Shown here: in pieces, positions 34,037 to 44,278 of the stretch
Layout of the letters: each line of letters starts with the position of its first letter
Position numbering within the stretch: the first letter of the stretch is position 1
Assembly: GCA_000711775.1 (NCBI GenBank)
Contig: ARYC01017113.1
Coordinates: 51,513 to 115,512 of the forward strand
Origin: Oxytricha trifallax
Taxonomy: Eukaryota; Ciliophora; Spirotrichea; Sporadotrichida; Oxytrichidae
Direction of reading: 5' to 3'
Length of the DNA stretch: 64,000 nucleotides
Translations under genes and position numbers: made by a program
The notes under the pieces: model-generated
Database searches by the model: none
What the model saw: only the letters and a program-made list of their open reading frames with translations
Told to the model about the DNA's origin: nothing

Positions 34037-35476
34037 AAAAAACACCATTAAGATGTAGAAAGGGAATTTATTTTACAAATTAGAGATGCCATGGTCATAA
34101 TCGCGTCCCAATAATATCAAACTAAAATAATTTGAGGAATTGGTTTATTTTTATTACCAATGATGAAATCGAGAAGTACTTAGATATTCAACTGGATGAT
34201 TAAGTCTTCAAAACCTTTTAATTATTGTGTCGAATTGGCAAATAGTAATAAAATGATAACAACAGAGATAATAATGATGGAAATAATGTAGATGGTGATG
34301 GTGAAAATAATAAAGCCCATGAAGTTGAAAAAGATTAAATTATTCAAGTTAATTTAGAAGATTTATTTAATTAATAACAAAATGTGAGCGAAGAAGAAGC
34401 AACTTTCATTCAAAAACAATTATACTAAAAATACATAGAATAAATTCACAATAATGAAAGATTGGGATAATTTGTTCAGAAAAATAACAAGTAAAGCAAA
34501 ATTGGAAATTAAACTAAAACGCGTTGTATGATCCTATCAGCAGTATAAAGAAAGATCAGTTTATGTTACAGAATAATTCATAATAATTTCGCTACCCATT
34601 CTTAGAACAAGATTAAAGATTAAAAGAAGAGTACTATAACAACATGCAGAGATATTTAACTTTTCAATTCAGTAAGATTAATAACAAAGAAATTTAGTAA
34701 TTTAAAAATCGACAATTTAGATATCCTATTTTCAGAAATTTCAGTCATGGACAAGTTTGTGAATCAAATTAATAATAATCTCAAAAACAATCAAGATAAA
34801 CCCCAAAAAGATTAAGGTATTGTATAAATGAAGGAAATCTAGATGGAATGCTTAAATAAATTCAAAACAATTAATAAAATCGATCAATCCCATTTATCGC
34901 AGATGTGACAAGACCGGATGTTTGGGCTGAGCTAAAACATGCACAACTTAGATATGCAGGCAGGTTGTTTGACAAAATCATAGTTAACCCACCCTGGGAC
35001 AGTTTCTCCTAAAATGCTACTCACGGATTTAAGCCATCATACCCATTACTAAAGGATTCAGATCTCTTTAATATGCCTCTACATTTGATTTAAACTGATG
35101 GCTTTATGAAACTCTGGGTCGTCATTTCGAAGATGCGGTAGGCATGGGATTTCATACATCACCATGGGTACAAGTAAGTTTTTCTTAATTTTTAATCGGT
35201 CGTTCTAGGTATTTAGACAAATTTGTATGGGTTAAGACAACAAATGGCGATGTAGTGCATTCTGGCAATAAAAAATTAGTGAGACATGCCTTTGAGGAAG
35301 CATGGATATGTGGCAAGGGAGATTACACTATGAAAAAGGAAGGGTACAAGCCACCTAACGTCATTGCATCGCACATTCGCTTCCAATATCAGAAACCTAA
35401 CGAAACTTATTGTTATGTTAAAACTTATGCCCAGGTGGATACATTCACGAAGTATTTGCTAGGAACCACAACCTGA
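34033..35476 (+). CDS. MT-A70 family adenine N6-methyltransferase, three exons
   Basis: Exons 34,033-34,816, 34,843-35,173 and 35,209-35,476 join into exactly 461 codons ending in TGA. The first exon holds a basic start (MKKTPLRCRKGIYFTNQRCH), RNWFIFITNDEIEKYLDIQL and an Asn/Asp/Gln-rich linker. The catalytic domain, from about residue 285, reads FIADVTRPDVWAELKHAQLR, FDKIIVNPPWDSFSQ (NPPW where most members have DPPW; both fit the N/D-PP-W/Y methylase motif), FMKLWVVISKMRQAWDFIHH, DKFVWVKTTNGDVVHSGNKK, FEEAWICGKGDY and IRFQYQKPNETYCYVKTYAQ. Seven tryptophans are all TGG and there is no in-frame TGA. MT-A70 proteins methylate N6 of adenine in RNA or, in ciliates, DNA. It sits among decayed transposons yet looks intact. 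A family role is well supported; the substrate is not. Confidence 0.8.
34817..34842 (+). other. 26-nt intron of the MT-A70 gene
   Basis: gtattgtataaatgaaggaa then atctag: GT...TAG, 26 nt. The frames on either side differ by exactly the shift this intron removes. Joining gives DQDGMLKQIQNN and continues into FIADVT. Confidence 0.7.
35174..35208 (+). other. 35-nt intron of the MT-A70 gene
   Basis: gtaagtttttcttaattttt ... cgttctag: consensus donor and acceptor. Removal joins FIHHHGYK with YLDKFVWVKT in one frame, matching the family pattern at this place. Confidence 0.85.
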
Positions 35477-35479
35477 TAG

Positions 35480-37180
35480 ATGGCGTAGTCTCAATGGGGA
35501 ACTAGATTTTACTTACATTCCTTATTATTTCATTATCTGTATATTTATTAAATTTAAATGTATTTTAATCTTCTTCTCAATCTCAATTTATTTACATTAC
35601 TATAGAATCTTAAAGAGAGTAGGAGAAGCTAAAGTGATAGTAGTGTTATAAATCAATGAATCAACCTACTGGTAAAATCTTCTAAGTGAGTGACTAAGAG
35701 AGATATATATATACCATCATTAATGCAGCCTGCAAAGCAAAGCACATAGTTGTTGATGAGTATGCTTACAAGGCTTATCATTTCAATTATCTCATTTATA
35801 ATGAATAGCATTTGAATTATTTTGCAAACCAATATATGATACTGAGAGAGGCATAAAAGATATATTAATTTAATATTTACTGTAACATTTTTGGTTCTTT
35901 TGTTTAACAAATTTATAAATTTTTACTTCAATAGGATATTTTTCTCAATAATTTTTTCCTCTTAAAAATTAAAACTGTATCTTTATAATTTGACTCTTTA
36001 TATTTACTGTTTTCTATTAAATAGTCATATATTTCATAGAAAATAGTTGATTTATTCTCAATCAGAGATTTATAACATTAGTTTATCTTACATCAATAAT
36101 TTATCAATAGTAATAATGTGCTGATTCTCCTCTTAAAAGAAATTGCAAAACAGAGGATTCGTGTTACTTTATAAAGTGTTATCAGAATATTCACTATGAT
36201 ATCATCATAAATGCCATACATCATGCACAATAGCATATAAATATCTTTAATTAGAGCTCTTAATCCCATATTCAAGTAAATTATGAAAGAAAAATGGTTA
36301 TGGTAAGAATTGACATTGATATACTATAAATATAAATTATATCTACTTTTTAATATAATTAATAGTGTCTTGTCAGTAAGTGAAGCACACCAATTATATT
36401 AAATTGAATATACGGCATCAAATAATCCACACTGATACTAAATCAATTACACAAATTCGTGAGAATTCAAGGAAACTTAGGAAATTTCTTATTTTGAATT
36501 TAATATTAAAAGCAAACACACGAAAATAATTGCCAAAATTCATATTTTCAAAAGAAACAAACATCGCCATTCTAAATATTTTATTGGGTCGATAAAGTTT
36601 GAGTGATTGCCAAAATGTATTTACTTTTTAAGGATTTTACCTTTACTCCTGTTAATTTTTCAAAATATTTTATCGATTATATTTTCTTTAAATATCAAAT
36701 ATTATAAGCTTTTCTTCACTTTATACCATGAAAATGTGCTATTAAAAAAGGAAAATTGATAAAAGTATTTTTAAATATTGCTTTGATCTTTTAAAAGTAA
36801 TTATTTCTATTCATTTAGCTTTGAAATTGTGAGTATAACAATAGAATATATTTGTTTTAATGTTAATTATTTCAAATATTTTTAATTTTTTAAAACGCAA
36901 AACACAAATGCAACACTTAGCATTGCATGTGTCTGGGTGGCCAATCTAAGTTTAATATATTTGTATGTTTGATTGTTGCATGATTGTATTTGTTACAGTA
37001 ATCGAATTTCTTACTGTTAAATAAACCATCAATTTACAAGATCAATATAGAGTTGATAAATAGATTTACCGGATAAAGTAAAAAAAGTGAAAATAACTTA
37101 TTGCTACAATCTAATTAAATTATTCAAAGTAGTTAAAAGAAATCTATTTAGAATATAGGCTTTTATATCCATTACTCACA
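35480..37180. other. AT-rich stretch downstream of the MT-A70 gene
   Basis: The two minus-strand ORFs here (35,653-35,910; 36,093-36,275) are Ile/Leu/Tyr-rich and look like chance frames under a one-stop code. No repeat or RNA is recognised. Confidence 0.4.
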
Positions 37181-37182
37181 CT

Positions 37183-38322
37183 TCTATATATTGTTAAAAT
37201 ACATTTGAAATGGGAAAATTGCAAAAATAAATTCAAATCCTAATTATATATAACAGCCATGTATTAGAAAGCATTATAAAATTATTATTAAACGAAAAAA
37301 GTCTTATTATTGCCTGATGTTAAAACAGTGTAGTGTTTAATTTCAATTAATATATTAATACGAAACTACTTAAAAAACCATCTAGAATATATTAAACAAT
37401 AAACGGTTAAACGGTAAATGAAACAGAAAAAGTTTATAATTGTTTAAAGTTAAATATTATAATAAAATACTTTAATTGGTTAAAATAAATATCTAAGCTC
37501 ATGAAAATCAGTTAATCTCGGAGATGTGCTTGAGGAAATAGTTTCCCATTTTCATGTTAAGCAACTTACATTTGCATTGTTCCTCAAACCACATTGATGG
37601 ACGAGATCAACCACTCTTACTACTTTTTCAAGAAATTAATTAGAGCATAGATGAGGAAGCTTTTAGAAGGCAAATGCTTTGCAATAGATAATAACTATGG
37701 ATACAACCAGCTTGCCGAGAAAAAAAAGAATACTTCAACAATCATAACTATGAACGACCTGCCACTTTGAAAACTAAATAGATTTTGCAGCCATTATGGA
37801 GCATAGCACTGTGGGACAACTTGCAATTATGTCAGGATCAGCAAAAGAGATGTTCCCATTAAGCACTTTCAAGAAGGCAAGTATCTGTGCAAGAGATATC
37901 GAAAAGATAGGTAAGAATATTGAAACAGCGTAGAATAGAGATAGTGTTGAAATTGATGATGTGACTGATAAGAGAGAGATTCCTACTCAGTACTTTTTAT
38001 ATTTAGATGAATTTATTTGCATTTTAAGATTAAAACATTTAACTTTAAACTATTATAGAGTTTTTTCTCTCCAGTTTAATTTGTTTATTGTTCAACATAT
38101 TCTAATTAAATTATGATGGCTATTTAATTAATTTTTAATAATATATTAATTGGGAAATTAAACTCTACACCGTTTTAAACATCAGGCAATAATTATACTT
38201 TTCGTTTAATAAGCATTTTCTTTTTATAATGCTTTTTAACACATGGCTATTATATATAATTAGGACTAGAATTTATTTTGTAATTTACCCATTTCAAATG
38301 TATTTTAACAATATTAATAATA
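37183..38322. mobile_element. element with ~200-bp terminal inverted repeats around a short ORF
   Basis: The left end (atattgttaaaatacatttg, then aaatgggaaaattgc, tataacagccatgtattaga, ttattgcctgatgttaaaac) is repeated inverted at the right end (aaacatcaggcaataattat, taacacatggctattatata, caaatgtattttaacaatat). The arms are about 200 bp with moderate divergence. Between them lies the ORF at 37,597. The outermost sequence, atacatttg...gggaaaatt, resembles the ends of the M1 MITEs (aatacatttggaaaatt), so this may be a larger relative of that family. Confidence 0.65.
37597..37975 (+). pseudogene. short ORF with Cys/His cluster inside the inverted-repeat element
   Basis: ATG 37,597 opens MDEINHSYYFFKKLIRAQMR, KLLEGKCFAIDNNYGYNQLA, TIITMNDLPL and then TGA. 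In the same frame beyond the TGA comes KLNRFCSHYGAQHCGTTCNY, VRISKRDVPIKHFQEGKYLC, KRYRKDR. The Cys and His spacing (C-x2-H, H-C-x3-C, H, C) suggests a zinc-binding segment like those in transposase DNA-binding or MULE-type proteins, but I do not recognise it exactly. Either the protein ends after 58 residues or the TGA is an inactivating change in a longer gene. Confidence 0.45.
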
Positions 38323-38436
38323 TTTTTTTTTTACTTATTGCAGTGTTTCTTAAAATCTCAATAGACATGCCTGATATCAAAATTTTATAATGCTTTACTA
38401 AAAAAAATAGCTATTCAAAATTAATGGGAAAAATAA

Positions 38437-38850
38437 TATTATTATTATAGGAATACATTTGGAAAATTAATTAAAATAATTAATTATTAATTACCTTAAG
38501 TTATGTTTTTGGAAAATGTCTCCAAACCCAAACAATATTATACTCTCTGGATAGTGCATTAAAAATGAGAGGCGGTTGTTATTGCTATAATGAATTTATC
38601 TCATCACCCAAGCGACAAAACCCTATTATACTGTTTTTGGGAGTTAGCTCAAAATCAAAATATCTCGCTTCCTGGGATGATTCAAGAATATTGCCAATAG
38701 TAAAGTCAAGCTGAAATTGGGGGATCTACCGTAGAATAGATTTAGATTCGAATTTTGAGTCACTTAAATTTGATAACTGCCATGATTTTAATATTTAATT
38801 AATTTAATTATAATTTTTTTTCCAAAATAGAATGTATTCCTACAATAATA
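38437..38850. repeat. MITE M1b (uninterrupted copy)
   Basis: Ends attattataggaatacattt and gaatgtattcctacaataat are inverted repeats. Inside, the order of blocks matches M1a in reverse orientation (cctccaaacccaaacaatat-like block, the agcgagatattttgat block, the ggatctaccgtagaa block). It lies directly against, and cuts into, the minus-strand ORF at 38,852-39,105. Confidence 0.75.
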
Positions 38851-38851
38851 A

Positions 38852-39105
38852 GTATAATTCTTATGGAATAATTTTTCAGATCATAGTCCTTTTTTTCCAA
38901 ATGAGTATCCTCTGATTCTATAATATTAAATTCCATCTCATTAACCTTAATATTTGCTCTATTTTTCTCAAAATAACAACATCCCCATCCCATTGAGAAC
39001 ATCCTCAAGCATAAGATTGCATTAAATTTTACCAAAAGTAAATTATAATTTATTTCAGGGATCTTTCTACAAATATAAACGTCTCCAGAGCTTCAATATC
39101 TGTGA
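38852..39105 (-). pseudogene. unknown minus-strand coding fragment truncated by MITE M1b
   Basis: Read on the minus strand from about 39,105: SSGDVYICRKIPEINYNLLL, VKFNAILCLRMFSMGWGCCY, FEKNRANIKVNEMEFNIIES, EDTHLEKKDYDLKNYSIRII, running straight into the end of MITE M1b. On the far side of the MITE (about 38,430-38,330) a protein-like frame HYKILISGMSIEILRNTAIS continues for about 25 codons before the next inserted element. No domain is recognised. I read it as a gene fragment split by two insertions. Confidence 0.4.
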
Positions 39106-39109
39106 TTAA

Positions 39110-40665
39110 GTGACAGATGATATTCTAAGTTGGGTTAGTGATATAATTTATATTCCAAGCTACAAGATACTTAATAATCAAAGCTATAATAGAAAATGCC
39201 ATAATAATACGTGAAATCTATTGTTACTTTACTGAAACATATTTAAATCTAGGTAAATTAAATGAAATATATTTTAAATCAAGTAAGTGGCAATTAAACT
39301 AGTATTTATTTTAATATCTTGGGCTCATTTCATTAAAGAGTTCATGATTACTGAAATTTAATAAAAACCTTTATCATTTCTATTATTTTTGGATGAGATA
39401 ATTCAACTTTAATTTGATGGAGTAATTTAATGAATACAGAGGCATTTAATTAAATTAAGCAGCTAAATTTTGAATATCTAACGTATAAGCTAAAATCTTC
39501 ATATTTATTATACTATATACTACCTCAAATTAGTTTAGTTATTAATATAATTTCATTCGATTTATTCAATTCAATTATACTTGAACACCTATCAAATGAA
39601 TATGATTTTCATGTTTAATTTCAATTTACTTTAACGTTTAAATTATATTCATTGTTCTAATAATTCTTATTTATTAATTAAATAAAGGTTAGAAATTTTT
39701 CGTACTCTTTAATCTCCTAGAGAGAAATTTAATCCATTTTTTTAATTATCAATTAGATATCTTCAGAATTTAAACTGTAGAAAATATATATTTAAAACAT
39801 AATTTTAAGTAATTGCCAGTCAATAATTTTGTTATTCATGACTAATGCGTAAAATTTATTTATTTAGAAGTAAGGAATTTATAAAGCTACTATTAATCTG
39901 ATACTCCAATATTAATCACTAAAATGCTAGTATTTTATAGTTGGGACTGGATATTTAGATTCCTAAATAACTTAATTATAATTAAAATTTTTTAAATAAT
40001 TTTGTAATTTAGGATTCAAAATATTTTACCCTTCTGTATGTGAAAACAATTATTTATTATTCTTATCTTATAAGTAAAAAATTTGTTTTAAATTTTAATA
40101 AGTTTAAATATCTTCGAATACATTTAGTAAAGCCTAGTTAATTATAAGTTTAGAAGCTCCCTGATAACCATTATCTTTCAAAATCCTTTTTTTTATACTT
40201 TAATTCAAAATTAATATGTGATTGGAGCTAAATTTAGGTAGTAACTACCCGAGTCAATATATTTATGCATTCCTAAAAAGATTCCTTGAATTTTTTTATA
40301 TAAAAGAGGCATAAAAAATGATTGAGCATTTTCTTGATATTTCTTATTGCTCTTTATATTTACATCTCCATAAAGATTATAGTTTAAGTTAGCCTCGATC
40401 ATGGGGAAGTGGGAATTTTTGAAGTATCTTATATTAAAGGTGAATAATATAAGTCAAAAAATAAGAAGAGAATATATGATATAATCATCTGATTTATCAT
40501 ACCATCTCAATTAAAAATCATTATTACCTTTGTTTTGCTTAAATGCTCAAAATTCAATGAATTACCCGATATAATACTAAAGGCTTGATATTTTCTACAA
40601 TTAAAGTGCCCACCTAACTATAAAAATCTTTTAAGTCAAATATTTAATAACCTCCGAAAATCATA
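39110..40665. other. AT-rich non-coding stretch
   Basis: No gene supported. The minus-strand ORF at 40,211-40,402 has chance-like composition. Confidence 0.4.
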
Positions 40666-40669
40666 TGAA

Positions 40670-41069
40670 TATCATTATTGTAGGAATACATTTGATTGAG
40701 AATTAATCAAATAAATTAAATAAGTGCCAATTAACTTTCTGGAAACCTTGACAATATGGTACTTGTTCGATTAAGGATTTTAAATTAGTTGGACTTTACT
40801 ATTGGCGGTACCTCTCTCTCGCATCCCTGATGCGAGATAACATGGCTTTAAGATTGGGCGATTTGCTTAGTTGATTTTAAGTCTATAATTAAAATCGTGT
40901 TATCTCTTTTCAGGGATACGATAGAGGGGTCCAGCTAATTTTGAATTCTCTATCGAACAAGTACCATATTGTCTAGGTTTCCAGAAAGTTAGATGCCACT
41001 AATTTAATTTTAATTAATTTAATTTAATTAATTATTTCCCAAATCAAATGTATTCCTACAATAATGATA
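40670..41069. repeat. MITE M1c, best preserved copy (400 bp)
   Basis: The first and last 26 bases are perfect inverted repeats (tatcattattgtaggaata... and ...tattcctacaataatgata). Inside, a second pair of inverted blocks flanks the centre: gacaatatggtacttgttcg against gaacaagtaccatattgtc, tctcgcatccctgatgcgag against cagggatacgatagag, and agttggactttactattggc on one side. No coding frame. Of the five M1 copies here this one has the cleanest ends, so it may be the youngest. Confidence 0.85.
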
Positions 41070-41274
41070 ACCATCCCTGTTATAAACTATAGCTTATTTA
41101 TATTTAATGAGTAATTTTAAATTAATTTTAATTTTCCAACATTTAAATAAACCATTAATTGAACTGTGACGTATTCTGAGTGAATGGGTGGGAGCTGTCA
41201 TTCTTGGATAAGAATCTTTAAAACAAAAAAACTCCGTAAAATATAATCATCTCAGTATAACCTACCCTAATTTG

Positions 41275-41575
41275 CCAAGATGTGGTCAAGGCCGATTTAC
41301 GGATGACAGTAACAGGGCTCTTACCAAAGCTCGACTATCTCTGAAAGTCGAGTTAAAAAAATTTACTCTCCCCACCGTTACTGGGATCGTATTCAATGTC
41401 TTTTAGCAGTGGTCGCTAGAACCTGTATACAAGGAAAAGAAATCTTATTGTTGGCTTCATCTGGCTTTCGTTTACCTTTTTAAGGCTAAGTCCCACTTTC
41501 ATTTTGCTCCCTATTATCTTGGAGTCTAGAACCAAACCAATAACCTCATCTATGCAAAGAAACCGTTATGTGCAG
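41275..41575 (-). pseudogene. fragment of an unknown repeated gene family (copy 2)
   Basis: A TGA-free minus-strand frame reads FLCIDEVIGLVLDSKIIGSK, MKVGLSLKKVNESQMKPTIR, FLFLVYRFQRPLLKDIEYDP, SNGGESKFFQLDFQRQSSFG and KSPVTVIRKSALTTSW. It shares the IDE and KMKV-x-LSLK motifs with the fragment at 1815-2045. GC content is higher than the surroundings, as in the other coding remnants. No start or stop is evident and no domain is recognised. Confidence 0.45.
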
Positions 41576-41599
41576 TCCAGTAAAGGAGTGTAGAAACTC

Positions 41600-43240
41600 A
41601 CCGGATGAACGAAGCCGACAGGACCTTAATGCGTTGGACTGACAACCCATTCCCTACCTTCAGGAGACCTTAGATAAATTATACCTAATTATTTACAAAT
41701 TCATATAAATTTAACAATAATTTACAGACCTAAATTTTAGGATATAGGATGAGTATAATTTATTTAAAATACAATACGCTAGAAAGATATTTTGCAAAAA
41801 TACCTTAATTTTAGTAATTTAAAGATAAAATTTTAATTATAAAATAACTTGGACGAGAGGTTATTCGAGAATGGTCTATAAAATATATAAAAAAACGTAG
41901 TCGTAGTCAATCAATCAGAAAATTATTTTAACTTTAGATCATTCAATACAAGAAACAGAAGGTTAAAGCTAAATAATTCCTCGAATTATAAATTTCAGGG
42001 TATTAGTTTGAAATTCTCTCTTAAATACCATAAATAGAACCTTTATATAAATTCAAGATGCTAAAAGTATACTATAGATAAACAAGGGACATAAACATCT
42101 TGTAGACTCCTTAGAAAATTACTCCTATTACAAAGCTATAGGATTAGATAATTTAAATTATAGATTCCTTCGATAAAAGTAAAATGCACTTCAATTGTCT
42201 TCTCATAAAGAGAACTGAATACACTAAAAGCTCAAACCACAACCATATATGAAAGACACTAATCTAATAATAGTTCAAAAAATAGATAAACTTAACTCCA
42301 ATGATAAAAAATAAAAGGCATATAGCTAAATCCTAAGAACTAAAATTGTTACATGGACTCTCCTAAAAAATACTATACTATTTTATCTCTAGTTTTTATC
42401 GATTAAAGTTAAATAATATTTTAAGACCTAAAGCCATGGTTGACAAAATACTGCAAAATCGATATCAATTCTAGAATAGTAAAAAATATAGTTTGAAAAC
42501 ATTTATTTTGCCTTACCTGCACAACCTATGACTCGAAATACCTGTCCAAACAAAAAACACTTAATAAAAATTGCTAGACCTTGATATTATTTCTTATATT
42601 TATTTTGGAGGAGTCCCAATAGATCTCACTCTGTACTCTTTTAATATTTAATTTCTTATTAATTTCTGTAATTATTCAATCATTTTTTTATCAATAAAAT
42701 GCACTTATTAATAAAGATTTAAGTTTTCTTTAAGAAACTTATTTTTTATAATTTTTAATTAAACCTTGTTTAAATAGTGTATGAAATGTCAACTAATAAA
42801 ACACCATAAAAATAATAATTCTATTCATATAATATATGCTACTCTAACATAAAATTCTTTTAAATACTAATATGCAATAATAAATTTTAATGCTTATTAG
42901 CTAAATTTTACTATCTTTTAGTCCATTAAAAGTGATTTAATAAGTCTCATTTAAACTCAAAGAGTTAAATCTATTATTATTTTTGGCTAGGAATAAAACC
43001 AGCTTTACTAAAAATTAATAGTAAATTTGCATATAAAAGTATAATTAGTTTTCAAATAAGGAGATTGCTTAATTCAAATTTAAATTCAGATTAATCATAT
43101 ATTTTAATTATTATTAAATATTTGGTAGCTTTTAAGTAATTTAACATAACATATTAAATATATAAATAAACTTATATATAGGGCCTTAATTAAAAAACAT
43201 AAAGCTACCAAATTAAAGGGGTGATCTGAGTTAAGATTAA
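41600..43240. other. AT-rich stretch before the GC-richer island
   Basis: No gene supported. Near 43,129-43,215 an inverted pair (atttggtagctttt and aaagctaccaaatt) brackets about 60 bp at the edge of the island. Confidence 0.4.
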
Positions 43241-43249
43241 TTCCTGATT

Positions 43250-43731
43250 AAACGCTATTACAAACTGCTATAAATGGCGACCTCCCTTAGACAGTAATCT
43301 AATCCAGGGTGATAAGAAATACACGATCAGTACTAGTGGCTTGCAGTGGTGCCTACAGTAAGCAAGAACTATCTGTAGGATGCCCATGAGCATGGAAGCA
43401 GGGGAAGAGGAGGGTCGAGCCATAGACGTAAGTGGCAATCTATAATCACACCGTTACAAGCGTCAACATCACATGTCTGCCATAAAATACCAGTGGTCTT
43501 GTATGGTCCAACAATCATTTGACCGTCTATTGCGATACCGACACTACTTGGGACTCTTTTGGCCGTTGAAAGGTTTACGTTTGTGTATGTCAAGTAGTCT
43601 TTGTTGAATTGGGAGCTAGAAGCGCAAGATAGTGGCAACTGCATTGGAACTGGGACTGCTTTTGTAAACGCAATGACTGAAAGAGTATTATTGATAGAGA
43701 GGTTTGCATTCGCTTCTCCCTTAGATGGGGT
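43250..43731 (-). pseudogene. YHYH-type domain protein fragment
   Basis: The minus-strand frame opens after a TGA at 43,732 and reads NANLSINNTLSVIAFTKAVP, MQLPLSCASSSQFNKDYLTY, SVGIAIDGQMIVGPYKTTGI and LWQTCDVDACNGVIID. Skipping one T then continues HYVYGSTLLFPC. G-x-A-x-DG-x-x-x-GPY, D-x-DACNG and the (H/Y)-x-Y end are the hallmarks of YHYH-domain proteins, usually secreted. The frame change and lack of start or stop make it a broken gene or a fragment such as a macronucleus-destined segment. It shares a GC-richer island with the EF-hand fragment. Family assignment is from motif memory. Confidence 0.55.
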
Positions 43732-43734
43732 TCA

Positions 43735-44270
43735 TGCTAACGATTACATACAGTTAGATACTCACTCATACATTGGTACTCTGGAGGTTAAGGCAACGCA
43801 CGAATGGTTAAGAGATGTGTAAAAGCAAAGAAGCCAGCGTGGCACTCTGCAATAGAGGGGGTCGCAGGAATTCTTAGTTTGGCATCTACCACTTCAGGTA
43901 TTAAGACTGATATCTTTCCACTAGACAGCATGTGAATCCGCCAAAGGCATGTCACTGCACACAGGGGAAAAACGCTCTGACCACGAGAGGAAAGGCTCAG
44001 CAGTTGGAGAGATTCGCACGAAAGGCACTAGTTTAAATCGATAGCATCACAAATACATCCAGGAAATGTGCAGATGGCGCTCGCTCAGTACCATAGGGTG
44101 GTCCCCGAAAATAAAGATGCTCACTTATCTCGGCCCCTGGGATAGATGTCTAAGTTGAGGTTCCATCTCCGCAGATAATCAGATGGAGAATCGCGTGGTG
44201 TCCCTAGCATCCCCCTTGTCGAAGATCGTCCCGTGATGTCGTTTGCAATACTGGTTTGTCAGAAATGCCT
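43735..44270. other. GC-rich sequence of unknown content
   Basis: About 50% GC by eye, far above the rest of the window. Several frames look protein-like in short runs (plus strand KKPAWHSAIEGVAGILSLAS and VMSFAILVCQKCLMPNFAPA; minus strand AEISEHLYFRGPPYGTERAP) but none holds. It may be several short, scrambled gene segments. Confidence 0.35.
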
Positions 44271-44278
44271 GATGCCCA

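Noticed and set aside
33000..34140. TGA read as tryptophan, which would open long frames upstream of the MT-A70 gene
   Set aside because: All clear tryptophans in the well supported genes are TGG and TGA ends them; the TGA density in these long frames is about what random AT-rich sequence gives.
34817..35208. Assignment to Paramecium from the short introns
   Set aside because: The G4T4 end and the zinc-finger/kinase element fit a spirotrich better; the question stays open.
15234..38850. M1a and M1b as inverted terminal repeats of one giant ~23.6-kb element
   Set aside because: Each copy has both of its own ends and three more copies lie outside this interval, so they are separate MITEs; opposite orientation is chance.
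43601..43822. Plus-strand ORF opposite the YHYH fragment
   Set aside because: The minus-strand frame has the family motifs; this is its antisense shadow.
43900..44040. HTGEK-like string in a plus-strand frame of the GC-rich island, suggesting zinc fingers
   Set aside because: Only the linker-like string is present; no Cys or His pairs at finger spacing.
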